Assembly (NCBI GenBank): GCA_038239305.1
Contig: JBBSEW010000012.1
Location: 1 to 64,000, forward strand
DNA: 64,000 bases
Origin: JALYUA01 sp038239305
GTDB taxonomy: Bacteria; Acidobacteriota; Thermoanaerobaculia; UBA5066; Gp7-AA6
Direction: 5' to 3'
Shown one piece after another: positions 1-7,406 of this stretch. The translations under genes and the position numbers were made by a program. A model generated the notes under the pieces. The model saw only the letters and a program-made list of their open reading frames with translations, was not told the DNA's origin and did no database searches. Within the stretch, counting starts at the first letter, position 1, and each line of letters begins with the position of its first letter.

Positions 1-1015
1 CGACGAGACAAATCCGTTCTTCCCGACGAAGCCTCGCCAGCGGGCGGGCGAGATCGACGCGAGCGGCGCGGGCGAGGGCGGCGGCGAGCCGGTCGGGCAG
101 CTCGGCGCGAAGAACGCTCGCGACGGTGCGCGTTCCTTCGGCCCGCAGCGCCTCCGTCCACTCGGACTCCGTCCGATTCGTCCAGCTCACTCGGATGACG
201 GCGCGCTCGTCCTCGCCTTTTCCTCGTTTCTCGAGGGACCGCACGGCGACGTGCGAAACGTCGAGGATCGCGGGCCCGCTGTAACCGCCGTGCGTGAACA
301 GGAAGCCTCCCTCCGCCGAGGCGGCGCGATCGCCGTCCCGCGCCGCCACCCGGACCGGCAGCGAAATTCCGGCAAGATCCGAGAACCCGAGCTCCGCGGC
401 GCCTCCATGGGTGAGAGGCGTCAGAGCGGGATAGGGCGTGTGAATCGTGTGGCCGAGCTTCCCGAGGATCGAGAGGCCGAGGCCATCGCTTCCCGACAGC
501 GGGATCGAGAGCCCTCCGGTCGCGACGACCACCGCGTCCGCCTCGAGGGGAGCGAAACCCCGGCGTTCGACGCGCCACCCCCGCTCAGCGGGCGCCACGC
601 CGGTGACGAGACTGTCCATGACGATCTCCGCGCCGCGCCGCCGGGCCAGCGAATAGAGACCCTCGCGCACGTCCCGCGCCCGGTTCGAGGCCGGAAACAA
701 TTTCCCGGAAGCGGACTCCTCCGCGAGCGGGATCCCGACTTCTTCCTCGAAGAAGGCGATCTGCTCGCGCAGAGGCCAGGAACGCGCCATCTTGCGCAGC
801 GAGTGAGGCGACGAATCCGTGACGAACCGGTTCTCGTCGAGCCGCGCGGGCAGGATGTTGCAGCGTCCGCCGCCGCTGATCAGGATCTTGCGGCCTCCGT
901 CCGGTGTGCGCTCCAGGAGACGGGTCTCGGCCTTTCCGGAGGCGGCAAAAATGGCGGCCATCGTGCCCGCGGCGCCGGCCCCGACGACGACGACCCGGCG
1001 CCTGAGAGCTTCCAT
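1..1015 (-). CDS. HI0933/BaiN-like FAD-dependent oxidoreductase, C-terminus cut off
   Basis: The first 338 residues of a flavoprotein of the HI0933 (BaiN/YhiN) family are present; the C-terminus lies beyond the left edge. The N-terminus has the dinucleotide-binding motif GAGAAG (residues 12-17), followed by the family hallmark SGGGRCNI (47-54), and near residue 170 the ATGG turn typical of two-dinucleotide-binding-domain flavoproteins. The family is cytoplasmic and mostly uncharacterised; some members are reductases of unsaturated steroid or bile-acid intermediates, so the substrate here is not predictable. The ATG at 1015 was chosen because a TATCTT -10-like box sits exactly seven bases upstream with no Shine-Dalgarno, the leaderless pattern seen repeatedly in this window. 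It is transcribed divergently from the small ORF at 1069. Confidence 0.88.
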   Translation of the reverse strand, partial: MEALRRRVVVVGAGAAGTMAAIFAASGKAETRLLERTPDGGRKILISGGGRCNILPARLDENRFVTDSSPHSLRKMARSWPLREQIAFFEEEVGIPLAEESASGKLFPASNRARDVREGLYSLARRRGAEIVMDSLVTGVAPAERGWRVERRGFAPLEADAVVVATGGLSIPLSGSDGLGLSILGKLGHTIHTPYPALTPLTHGGAAELGFSDLAGISLPVRVAARDGDRAASAEGGFLFTHGGYSGPAILDVSHVAVRSLEKRGKGEDERAVIRVSWTNRTESEWTEALRAEGTRTVASVLRAELPDRLAAALARAARVDLARPLARLRREERICLV

Positions 1016-1022
1016 GACCGTG

Positions 1023-1028
1023 AAGATA
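1023..1028 (-). promoter_or_regulatory. -10-like box TATCTT, leaderless
   Basis: TATCTT read on the minus strand, seven bases before the ATG at 1015. No ribosome binding site fits between, so transcription would start at or next to the start codon. No clear -35 box is visible. Confidence 0.55.
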
Positions 1029-1054
1029 GTCCCTCCACGCGAGGCTTCCCGGAG

Positions 1055-1060
1055 TACGCT
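1055..1060 (+). promoter_or_regulatory. -10-like box TACGCT, leaderless
   Basis: TACGCT lies eight bases before the ATG of the small ORF at 1069, divergent to the box at 1023-1028. Same geometry as the other leaderless boxes in this window. Confidence 0.45.
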
Positions 1061-1068
1061 CCGTTCCC

Positions 1069-1173
1069 ATGAAATCCGACGCGGAGGTTCTCGTCCAGAA
1101 GCTTCATTTCTTCGAAGACCGCTGGAGGTTCGTGGCCGCCCGGGGCGCGTCGATCGCCGCGGAGGCGCGGTGA
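1069..1173 (+). CDS. Small ORF (34 aa) coupled to the PATAN/J-like gene
   Basis: A 34-residue reading frame begins at an ATG placed eight bases after a TACGCT box and ends in a TGA that overlaps the GTG start of the next gene (GTGA). The peptide is basic and amphipathic in look, with no signal peptide or transmembrane segment and no recognised family. The upstream -10-like box and the four-base overlap are the only evidence. It may be a real small protein, or just a leader whose translation delivers ribosomes to the downstream start. No function is proposed. Confidence 0.45.
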   Translation: MKSDAEVLVQKLHFFEDRWRFVAARGASIAAEAR

Positions 1174-2405
1174 CGGACTCGGAGGACGCGCCGCCGGAGG
1201 AGTCGAGCAGCATTTCGGGGCGTCTGACCGAGATGCCGCTGTTTGCGGTCCTGCGCCGCGTGCAGCGGGAGGGCCTGTCGGGAACGCTCTCGGTCGTCCG
1301 CGGAGACCAGGTGCGCCAGCTCATCTTCGAAGAGGGGGAGCTGCACGCGGCCCGGTCGTCCCGCGAGGAGCATCGGATCGGCGCCACCCTCGTGCGCTGG
1401 GGTTACGTCACCGAGGAGGACCTGCGGCAGGCCCTCGAGGATCAGAAGCGGAGCCACCAGCGGATCGACCGGATCCTCGTCGAAAAGGGGCTGGTCACGC
1501 GCGCCGTCATCGACAGCGAGGCGCGGCGCCAGATGGAGCAGATCGTCTTCTCGACGCTTTCGTGGCCCGACGGGACGTTTCATTTCGAGGCGAATACGGG
1601 GCCCGTCGAGCTCGATGTCGCGACCGCGCTGTCGCAGGAGATGATCATCGAGGGCATTCGCCGCATTCCGGAGAGCGAGCAGTTCCTGGACCTTCTCGGA
1701 GACTTGTCGAGCGTGCCGACCCTGACCCGGGATCCGATGTCCTCGGGCTCGCTGCGGCTGCTGCGGGACGCGGTCGGCCTCATCGCCCGAATCGACGGAA
1801 CGACGCCTCTGCGGGATCTCCTGGTCTCCGGCGTCGCTCCCGGAACCGCCAGCGCGAAGATTCTCTATTCGCTCCTCTTCGCCGGCATCATCGAGGTGCA
1901 CCCGCCGGGCGAGCCCGCGGTAAATCCCGAGCGCCGGGTCGCCGGCCGACGCGCTTCGGATCGCACGCGCGGCAACTACGCTTTCGAGCCCGGCAACTTC
2001 AAGCCGGCCGCTCCGGCGGAGGGGGAAACGGGATTCGCCACCGCGTCGACTCGCGCCTTCGATCTCCCGGAATACTCGACGCCGCCGGCCGCGACGGAGC
2101 CCGTTCCCCTGAGCCCGCGAGAGACCGTTCTTCAGATGCATCGCCAGCTCGACTGGCTCTCGCACTACGACCTTCTGGGAGTCTCCCGAAAGGCGACGAC
2201 GGCGGAGATCGAAGAGGCGTTCAAGGCGCGGGCGCTCCTCTTCGATCCGTCACTCAAAGCCCACCCGGAGCTCGTCGACTGCTGGCGCCAGCTCACCGTG
2301 TTGACGAAGTGGCTGCGCGTCGCCCACAAGGTCCTCTCGAATCCCGAGACGCGCGAAGCCTACGACCGCAAGATTGAAGGCGCAACCCCCGCTCCGCAGG
2401 AGTGA
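1170..2405 (+). CDS. PATAN (DUF4388) protein with degenerate J-like C-terminal domain
   Basis: A 411-residue cytoplasmic protein. Residues about 14-130 match the PATAN/DUF4388 type: SGRLTEMPL start, a FEEGEL turn and a following helical segment. This domain is common in regulatory proteins of Acidobacteria, Myxococcota and cyanobacteria. A proline-rich linker leads to a J-like domain (about 330-405) beginning HYDLLGVSRKAT and ending in the usual NPETREAYDRK. The canonical HPD tripeptide is absent: the loop reads FDPS. It is therefore unlikely to stimulate an Hsp70 ATPase in the normal way. The GTG start at 1170 is preferred because it overlaps the previous stop and has GGAGG four bases upstream; frame extension further upstream runs antisense to the flavoprotein. 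Confidence 0.82.
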   Translation: MTDSEDAPPEESSSISGRLTEMPLFAVLRRVQREGLSGTLSVVRGDQVRQLIFEEGELHAARSSREEHRIGATLVRWGYVTEEDLRQALEDQKRSHQRIDRILVEKGLVTRAVIDSEARRQMEQIVFSTLSWPDGTFHFEANTGPVELDVATALSQEMIIEGIRRIPESEQFLDLLGDLSSVPTLTRDPMSSGSLRLLRDAVGLIARIDGTTPLRDLLVSGVAPGTASAKILYSLLFAGIIEVHPPGEPAVNPERRVAGRRASDRTRGNYAFEPGNFKPAAPAEGETGFATASTRAFDLPEYSTPPAATEPVPLSPRETVLQMHRQLDWLSHYDLLGVSRKATTAEIEEAFKARALLFDPSLKAHPELVDCWRQLTVLTKWLRVAHKVLSNPETREAYDRKIEGATPAPQE

Positions 2406-2549
2406 CTCCTCGCCCCGCGCGTTTCGCTTCCAATCCTCGGGCGGCCGAAACCTCCTGTCCATGTGGAGGGCGGGCTCGTGTCCCCGCAGCGCTGACTCGC
2501 GCGGCCGGGCGCGCCTCCGTTCGCGCTTCGGATGGCGGATCCCATCCCG

Positions 2550-2555
2550 TACACT
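2550..2555 (+). promoter_or_regulatory. -10-like box TACACT, leaderless
   Basis: TACACT ends six bases before the in-frame GTG at 2562. This decides the start of the DoxX gene over the ATG at 2532, which would lie upstream of the promoter. Confidence 0.5.
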
Positions 2556-2561
2556 GCCTCC

Positions 2562-3023
2562 GTGAATCCGGACGGCGATTCCCTCCGCTCGCGAGCCTGG
2601 GCAATTCTCTTCGCCCGACTCGTGCTCGGCCTGATTTTCTTCATGGCGGGGTTCGACAAGGTGTTCCATCTGACTCCGGGCGGCCACGTGCGCCGGTGGT
2701 TTCTGCCATACCAGGACACGTTTCTGCCGACATGGTCATTGTGGGCGGCCGGTCTCGCGATCCCGTTCGTCGAGCTTCTCGCCGGGGCCCTCCTCGTTGC
2801 CGGCTGGCGCATCCGCGAAGCGCTCATTGCGCTGGGCGGCGTTCTCGTCCTCGTGACGTTCGGGCACCTGCTGAAGGAGCCTCTCTATCCTTTCCATGAG
2901 CACGTGATCCCTCGGCTCGCCCTTCTTCTGTTCGTGCTCGCGATGCCCCCCGCGGAGGATCGGTTTTCGGTCGATGCCCGCCTTCGCCGCTCGTCGGATG
3001 CGCGCTTCCGGGGTCAGGAGTGA
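2562..3023 (+). CDS. DoxX-family membrane protein
   Basis: A 153-residue integral membrane protein with four hydrophobic segments. The N-terminal part has the DoxX signature: an arginine-containing first helix (FARLVLGLIFFMAGFDKVF) followed by a loop and helices rich in A, L and G, with an acidic residue in FVELLAG. DoxX/MauE-like proteins are inner-membrane proteins, some linked to quinone or terminal-oxidase chemistry and redox partners; the role here cannot be assigned. An ATG ten codons upstream is possible, but the TACACT box favours the GTG at 2562. It stands alone between two unrelated genes. Confidence 0.75.
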   Translation: MNPDGDSLRSRAWAILFARLVLGLIFFMAGFDKVFHLTPGGHVRRWFLPYQDTFLPTWSLWAAGLAIPFVELLAGALLVAGWRIREALIALGGVLVLVTFGHLLKEPLYPFHEHVIPRLALLLFVLAMPPAEDRFSVDARLRRSSDARFRGQE

Positions 3024-3078
3024 GGCTAAGGCGCCCGTCCGGCGCGATGTCGATGAGGTAGGCGCATCGCGGTACCGC

Positions 3079-3084
3079 TAGACT
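3079..3084 (+). promoter_or_regulatory. -10-like box TAGACT, leaderless
   Basis: TAGACT seven bases before the ATG at 3092, no Shine-Dalgarno between. Confidence 0.5.
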
Positions 3085-3091
3085 GGTCGCT

Positions 3092-3928
3092 ATGGAGTTC
3101 GTGAAGGAACGAAGTCGACGGAGAACCCGGGTAAATCGCGGGTTGGCGGCGATCCTGGCGATCGGAATTGCCGGGATTTCGATCGCCGCCGGTTCGCCTC
3201 GCTTGCCTTCCCGGACCCCGCCTCCCCCGCGGGGATGGCTGCAGGGAAATCGAGTCCGACTCACGGTCGCCTCACGCGGAGGGGCGCGGGCTGTGACCTA
3301 TTCCTTTTCGATCGATCCGGGCGGCGACATGCGGATCGGAATCGAGGAACGCGACGGAAACAGCCAGACTTCGAGGGAGTTGCTTCTCATCGCCGGTCGT
3401 TTTCTGGCCGTTCGCGGAGCGAAGATCCCCGCCGGATACGAGATCGACATCCTCGACGCCGCCGCGCTCTCGTGGCAGGTGGCGGCGCAGCTCCTGGCCC
3501 GAGCGTCGCCGGGCGATCCGGGGAGCCTGTCCGCTCCCATTCGAATCTCCCTGGCCGAATCCCGGACCGCGATCTCCGTCTCGACCAACAGCGCGGAAGA
3601 GACCTTCCCCCCGCCCTGGACCGCGCGAGGGCGCATCAATCCGGTCGGAGACCGGCGCCTCGATTTCGATTTCATTTTTTCGTACCACACCACGGTGCCG
3701 CCGTCGGAGCCGATGGAAGTCCGATACTCCGGTCGGTGGGAATACGCGACGCCGCCTCCCGTCATCGGAAACGATTCGAGTCTGAGCGGTTGGAGCGTCT
3801 TTTCGCTGGGGACTCGGAAGCGCCGGGAAAAAGGAGAGGACATGGTCGACTTCTCCGCTTCTCCCGGAAAGACGGTTTATGGGACGGTCGGAGAGCTTCG
3901 CCGGGCGGCTCGGGGCGAAAAGCCGTGA
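3092..3928 (+). CDS. Unknown exported or membrane-anchored protein
   Basis: A 278-residue protein I do not recognise. A basic N-terminus (ERSRRRTR) is followed by one hydrophobic segment (residues about 18-34, LAAILAIGIAGISIAAG), consistent with a signal anchor or cleaved signal peptide, then a proline-rich stretch and a beta-rich body without cysteine pairs or known catalytic motifs. The remainder would lie outside the cytoplasmic membrane. The start is supported by a leaderless-type TAGACT box. The SDR gene at 3987 follows after 58 bases and has its own Shine-Dalgarno, so they may share a transcript. Confidence 0.65.
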   Translation: MEFVKERSRRRTRVNRGLAAILAIGIAGISIAAGSPRLPSRTPPPPRGWLQGNRVRLTVASRGGARAVTYSFSIDPGGDMRIGIEERDGNSQTSRELLLIAGRFLAVRGAKIPAGYEIDILDAAALSWQVAAQLLARASPGDPGSLSAPIRISLAESRTAISVSTNSAEETFPPPWTARGRINPVGDRRLDFDFIFSYHTTVPPSEPMEVRYSGRWEYATPPPVIGNDSSLSGWSVFSLGTRKRREKGEDMVDFSASPGKTVYGTVGELRRAARGEKP

Positions 3929-3986
3929 GCGGCCAAAGGAGTCGGAGGAACGACAGGCGCGGGCGTACCCGCGATCGGAGGCAGGC

Positions 3987-4583
3987 ATGAAGATCGTCGT
4001 CGTCGGCGGCACGGGATTGATCGGCGGGGCAGTCGTCGCGGCGCTTTCGCGCGCTCACGAGGTCATCGCGGTATCGCGCAGGAGCACACCGCACCGGGTC
4101 GATATTACAGATCCGGCTTCGATCGCGGCCCTGTACGCCGGTCTCGGACGCGTCGATGCCGTTGTGAGCGCCGCAGGCGCCGCGAAGTTCGGGGCGTTCT
4201 CCGACCTCACCGCGGAGGACTACGCGCTCGGGCTCGACAGCAAGCTGATGGGCCAGGTGAATCTCGTGCGTCTCGGGTTCCCGAGCGTGGCGGACGGAGG
4301 CTCCTTCACTCTGACGAGTGGTGTGCTCGGAAAGAGTCCGACCGCCGGCAGCGCGGCGATCAGCCCCGTCAACGCCGGCCTCGAGGGATTCGCACGCGCC
4401 GCCGCGCTCGAGCTGCCGCGCGGCATTCGCATCAACGTCGTCAGCCCCGGCTGGCTCACGGAGACACTTCAGGCAATGGGCCGCGATCCGGCGCAGGGCA
4501 CTCCCGCCGCCGACGTCGCGCAGGCCTATGTGACGAGCGTCGAGGGGACGGGTACGGGCCGAACAATCGACGTCCCGAGCTGA
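3987..4583 (+). CDS. Short-chain dehydrogenase-like protein lacking Tyr/Lys
   Basis: A 198-residue Rossmann protein of the SDR type. The nucleotide-binding GGTGLIG (7-13) and the SAAG strand end (61-64) are present, and the C-terminal INVVSPG strand is typical. The catalytic YxxxK is replaced by I125...N129 in SPVNAGLEG, so classical SDR dehydrogenase chemistry is not expected. A short SDR subfamily with this substitution is widespread in bacteria and usually annotated only as short chain dehydrogenase. GGAGG lies five bases before the ATG at 3987, which sets the start. The glycosylase gene follows after 15 bases. Confidence 0.8.
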   Translation: MKIVVVGGTGLIGGAVVAALSRAHEVIAVSRRSTPHRVDITDPASIAALYAGLGRVDAVVSAAGAAKFGAFSDLTAEDYALGLDSKLMGQVNLVRLGFPSVADGGSFTLTSGVLGKSPTAGSAAISPVNAGLEGFARAAALELPRGIRINVVSPGWLTETLQAMGRDPAQGTPAADVAQAYVTSVEGTGTGRTIDVPS

Positions 4584-4598
4584 CCGGCGGGGTCTCGC

Positions 4599-5531
4599 GT
4601 GAAGCGCTTCGAGGTCGTTCCCGCGCGCCCGTACTCCCTCGCGCGCACGATCGGCCGATTCGCGCGATTTCCGGACGCCGTCGACCTCGCTGATCGGACG
4701 GGGACCGGATCTTTCCGGCGCCTGTTGCCGGTCCGACCGGCCGCCGTTCTGCTCGTCGAGCAGCGGGGATCGCCCTGGAACGCCGTGCTCCAGGTTTCGC
4801 TCGAGGGCCCGGGAGCGGCGGCGCCTGCGGCCCGGCGCGAAGCGCAGCGGGTACTGGACCGCGCGCTGGGAGCGTCTACCGACGTACGGCCATTCGAGAA
4901 GCGGTTTCGCCACGATGCGCTTCTCGGCCCGGCGATCCGCCGTTTCCGCGGCCTGCGTGTCGCCGGCGCCCCGACCGTCTGGGAGGCGCTCGTCGGCGCC
5001 GTGCTCGCGCAACAGATCAACCTCGCGTTCGCGGCGTCGATCCGGACCGAGCTCGTTCACGCCTTCGGCCGGCGCGCGCGGATTGGCGAAGCTCTGTACT
5101 TCGCGTTTCCGACGCCGGAAGCGATCGCCAGAGCCGGTGCCCGGGGTCTGGCGGGCTTTCGTCTCTCGCGCGCCAAGCGCGACACCCTGCTTCGCCTGGC
5201 GCGCGGATTCGCGGGCGGCTCTCTGACGGAGGACGCGCTGGGCGGTCTCACCGACGAAGAGGTGATCGCTCGTTTAACGCGTATCCGCGGAGTCGGCCGG
5301 TGGACGGCCGAAGTCGCGCTGCTCCGCGGTCTCGGACGCCGCGACGCCTTTCCGGCCGGGGACCTGTCGATCGTCAAGTACCTGGCGGTCGGTCTGCTCG
5401 GACGAACCGTGGCGGCGACGGAACGGGAGATGCGCGAGCACTCCGACCGGTGGAAGCCGTATCGCAGCCTGGCCCTCGTCTACCTGTACGCAGCGCTGGC
5501 AGACGCGGAAGCCCGGCGGGAAAAAGCCTGA
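4599..5531 (+). CDS. AlkA-type DNA-3-methyladenine glycosylase
   Basis: A 310-residue base-excision repair glycosylase of the HhH-GPD superfamily. It has an AlkA-like N-terminal domain, the AQQIN helix near residue 132, then the helix-hairpin-helix IRGVGRWTAEVALLRGLG (about 228-245). The catalytic aspartate is D255 in AGDLS. It would remove alkylated purines from DNA in the cytoplasm. No cysteine iron-sulfur loop is present, which argues against an EndoIII/MutY type. Start GTG at 4599, 15 bases after the SDR stop, suggests cotranscription. Other DNA-repair genes nearby are Ku and, 26 kb away, the LigD modules. Confidence 0.87.
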   Translation: MKRFEVVPARPYSLARTIGRFARFPDAVDLADRTGTGSFRRLLPVRPAAVLLVEQRGSPWNAVLQVSLEGPGAAAPAARREAQRVLDRALGASTDVRPFEKRFRHDALLGPAIRRFRGLRVAGAPTVWEALVGAVLAQQINLAFAASIRTELVHAFGRRARIGEALYFAFPTPEAIARAGARGLAGFRLSRAKRDTLLRLARGFAGGSLTEDALGGLTDEEVIARLTRIRGVGRWTAEVALLRGLGRRDAFPAGDLSIVKYLAVGLLGRTVAATEREMREHSDRWKPYRSLALVYLYAALADAEARREKA

Positions 5532-5561
5532 AACCGGGAGCGGAGAGCCGAGAGCCCCCGG

Positions 5562-5582
5562 CCCTCTCACGCCGGGAGAGGG
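5562..5582. repeat. REP-like hairpin, degenerate copy
   Basis: CCCTCTC and GAGAGGG arms separated by seven bases. It is a variant of the perfect hairpin found at 8583, 10247 and 57285, and lies between the glycosylase and DUF72 genes. Confidence 0.6.
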
Positions 5583-5623
5583 CGAAGGGACGACGAAACG
5601 GATCGCTCCTAACGCACACCTGA

Positions 5624-5629
5624 TAACTT
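5624..5629 (+). promoter_or_regulatory. -10-like box TAACTT, leaderless
   Basis: TAACTT seven bases before the ATG at 5637; no Shine-Dalgarno in the gap. Confidence 0.5.
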
Positions 5630-5636
5630 CCTCTCC

Positions 5637-6329
5637 ATGGTCATTCGGATCGGCACGAGCGGTTTCAGCTACAAGGAATGGAAGGGGAGGTTCTACCCGG
5701 AAGACATCGCCGCGCCGGAGATGCTCCGCTTCTACGCCGGGAAGTTCTCGACCGTCGAGATCAACAACACCTTCTACCGGATGCCCACCGCGTCGGTCCT
5801 GTCGGGCTGGGCAGAGCAGGTGCCGGACGGTTTCACATTCGCGCTCAAGGCCTCGCAGCGGATCACGCATCGCTCGCGCTTGAAGGACGCCGGCGATTCC
5901 GTCGAGTTCTTCTTTCGCATCGCGGCGACGCTCGGCGACCGGCTCGGCCCCATCCTCTTCCAGCTCCCCCCCAATTTCAAAAAAGACCTTCCGCGGCTCG
6001 TGGATTTCCTGGCGCTTCTTCCGGCCGGCTCGCGTTGTGCTTTCGAGTTCCGGCACGTCTCCTGGTTCGACGACGAGGTGTACGCGGCCCTCCGCGACGC
6101 GCACGCGGCCCTCTGCATCGCGGAGGACGAGGATCTCGCGACTCCGCTCGTGGCCACAACCGGTTGGGGGTACATGCGGCTAAGACGCCAGGACTATGGG
6201 CCCGAGTCGCTTTCGGCATGGCACGGCCGGATCGTCGCGCAGCCCTGGTCGGAGACGTTCGTCTACTTCAAACACGAGGACGAAGCGCGAGGGCCTCTGT
6301 TCGCGGAGGGGCTCGCAAAGTTTCTCTGA
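5637..6329 (+). CDS. DUF72 family protein (YecE-like)
   Basis: A 230-residue TIM-barrel-like protein of the DUF72 family. Recognisable family blocks are IGTSGFSYKEW near the N-terminus, FSTVEINNTFYRMP, FALKASQRITH, ILFQLPP, AFEFRHVSW and the C-terminal YFKHED. DUF72 proteins are soluble; no enzymatic activity is firmly established. A second, more divergent DUF72 gene lies at 38365-39417. The gene is followed by Ku after 36 bases, but Ku has its own promoter-like box. The ATG start is backed by the TAACTT box. Confidence 0.9.
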   Translation: MVIRIGTSGFSYKEWKGRFYPEDIAAPEMLRFYAGKFSTVEINNTFYRMPTASVLSGWAEQVPDGFTFALKASQRITHRSRLKDAGDSVEFFFRIAATLGDRLGPILFQLPPNFKKDLPRLVDFLALLPAGSRCAFEFRHVSWFDDEVYAALRDAHAALCIAEDEDLATPLVATTGWGYMRLRRQDYGPESLSAWHGRIVAQPWSETFVYFKHEDEARGPLFAEGLAKFL

Positions 6330-6349
6330 GCGCGAACCCCTGTCCCTGC

Positions 6350-6355
6350 TACACT
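6350..6355 (+). promoter_or_regulatory. -10-like box TACACT before Ku
   Basis: TACACT ends ten bases before the Ku ATG at 6366. A leader of a few bases at most is implied. Confidence 0.4.
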
Positions 6356-6365
6356 TACGGGCATC

Positions 6366-7298
6366 ATGAGTGCAAGAGCGATCGGCAACGCCAACATTTC
6401 ATTCGGCCTCGTCGCGATTCCCGTCAAGCTCTATTCGGCGGCAAACTCCGCTTCCGGCATCTCTTTCAACCTCCTTCACGCCAAGTGCGGCTCGCGCTTG
6501 AAGCAGCAGTACATCTGCCCGAAGGAGGACAACGTCGTCGTCTCGCGCGACGAAATGACGAAGGGGTACGAGTTCTCCAAGGATCAGTACGTGCTCTTCT
6601 CTCCCGAGGAGCTCAAGGCGATCGAGGAAGAGTCCACGCAGACGGTGGACGTGACGGAGTTCGTGCCGATCGCCGCGATCGATCCCGTGTACTTCGACAA
6701 GGCGTATTACCTCGGGCCGGAGAAGGGCGGGGCGAAGGCGTACTGGCTCCTGGCGAAAGCCCTTCAGGAGACGGGACGGGTCGCGCTCGCGAAGTACGCC
6801 GCGCGCGGCAAGCAATACCTCGTGATGCTGCGTCCCGTCGACGGCGGCATCGTCATGCAGCAGCTCCTTTATGCGGATGAAGTCCGTCCGATCTCGGAGA
6901 TCGAGCTCGGCCAGGAGGACGTCAAGGACTCCGAGCTGAAGCTCGCGCGGATGATCGTCGACCAGCGCGCGACGGAGCGTTTCCAGCCCGAGGCGTACGA
7001 GGACGAGGTCAAGAAGCGGCTTCAGGAGCAGCTCCAGAAGAAGATCGAAACAGGGCAGGAGATCACGTCCTCCCCGAAGCCCAAGACCGGAGAGGTCATC
7101 GACCTGATGGAGGCGCTGCGCCGCAGCCTCGAGAATGCACCGGCTCCCCGGCGCAAGGCCGCGGGGGAGGGCGTCGAGGTGCGCAAGCCGCCCAAGCGCG
7201 CGTCCTCGAAGCCCGAAAAAGCGGGGGCTTCCGAGAGGTCCGACAAACCTGTCCGGATCGACCGGGCCGAAAAGCGGACCGGCACGTCCCGGAAGTAG
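6366..7298 (+). CDS. ku: Non-homologous end joining protein Ku
   Basis: A 310-residue bacterial Ku. The N-terminal SARAIGNANISFGLVAIPVK, the LLHAKCGSRLKQQYICP zinc-knuckle-like remnant, and DPVYFDKAYYLGPEK are hallmark blocks of the Ku70/80 beta-barrel core, which encircles DNA ends as a homodimer. The last 70 residues are Lys/Arg/Pro/Ser-rich, like the basic tails that recruit LigD and bind DNA. Its partner activities are encoded 25 kb away at 32139-35049 as separate phosphoesterase, ligase and polymerase genes; the usual ku-ligD adjacency is absent. Confidence 0.95.
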   Translation: MSARAIGNANISFGLVAIPVKLYSAANSASGISFNLLHAKCGSRLKQQYICPKEDNVVVSRDEMTKGYEFSKDQYVLFSPEELKAIEEESTQTVDVTEFVPIAAIDPVYFDKAYYLGPEKGGAKAYWLLAKALQETGRVALAKYAARGKQYLVMLRPVDGGIVMQQLLYADEVRPISEIELGQEDVKDSELKLARMIVDQRATERFQPEAYEDEVKKRLQEQLQKKIETGQEITSSPKPKTGEVIDLMEALRRSLENAPAPRRKAAGEGVEVRKPPKRASSKPEKAGASERSDKPVRIDRAEKRTGTSRK

Positions 7299-7406
7299 TC
7301 TGGCGGGATCCGCTCTGACTCTTCGCTTCGAGCCCCGGAACCGCTCTCCGCATCGCCCGCCCGCCCCGGAATTCCATTCGTCGGAGCCGGAGGTCCCGCG
7401 TCAGCC

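Noticed and set aside
2450..2480. Inverted repeat CCTCC...GGAGG after the PATAN/J-like gene as a terminator
   Set aside because: Only a five-base stem and no T-run follows; not reported as a terminator.
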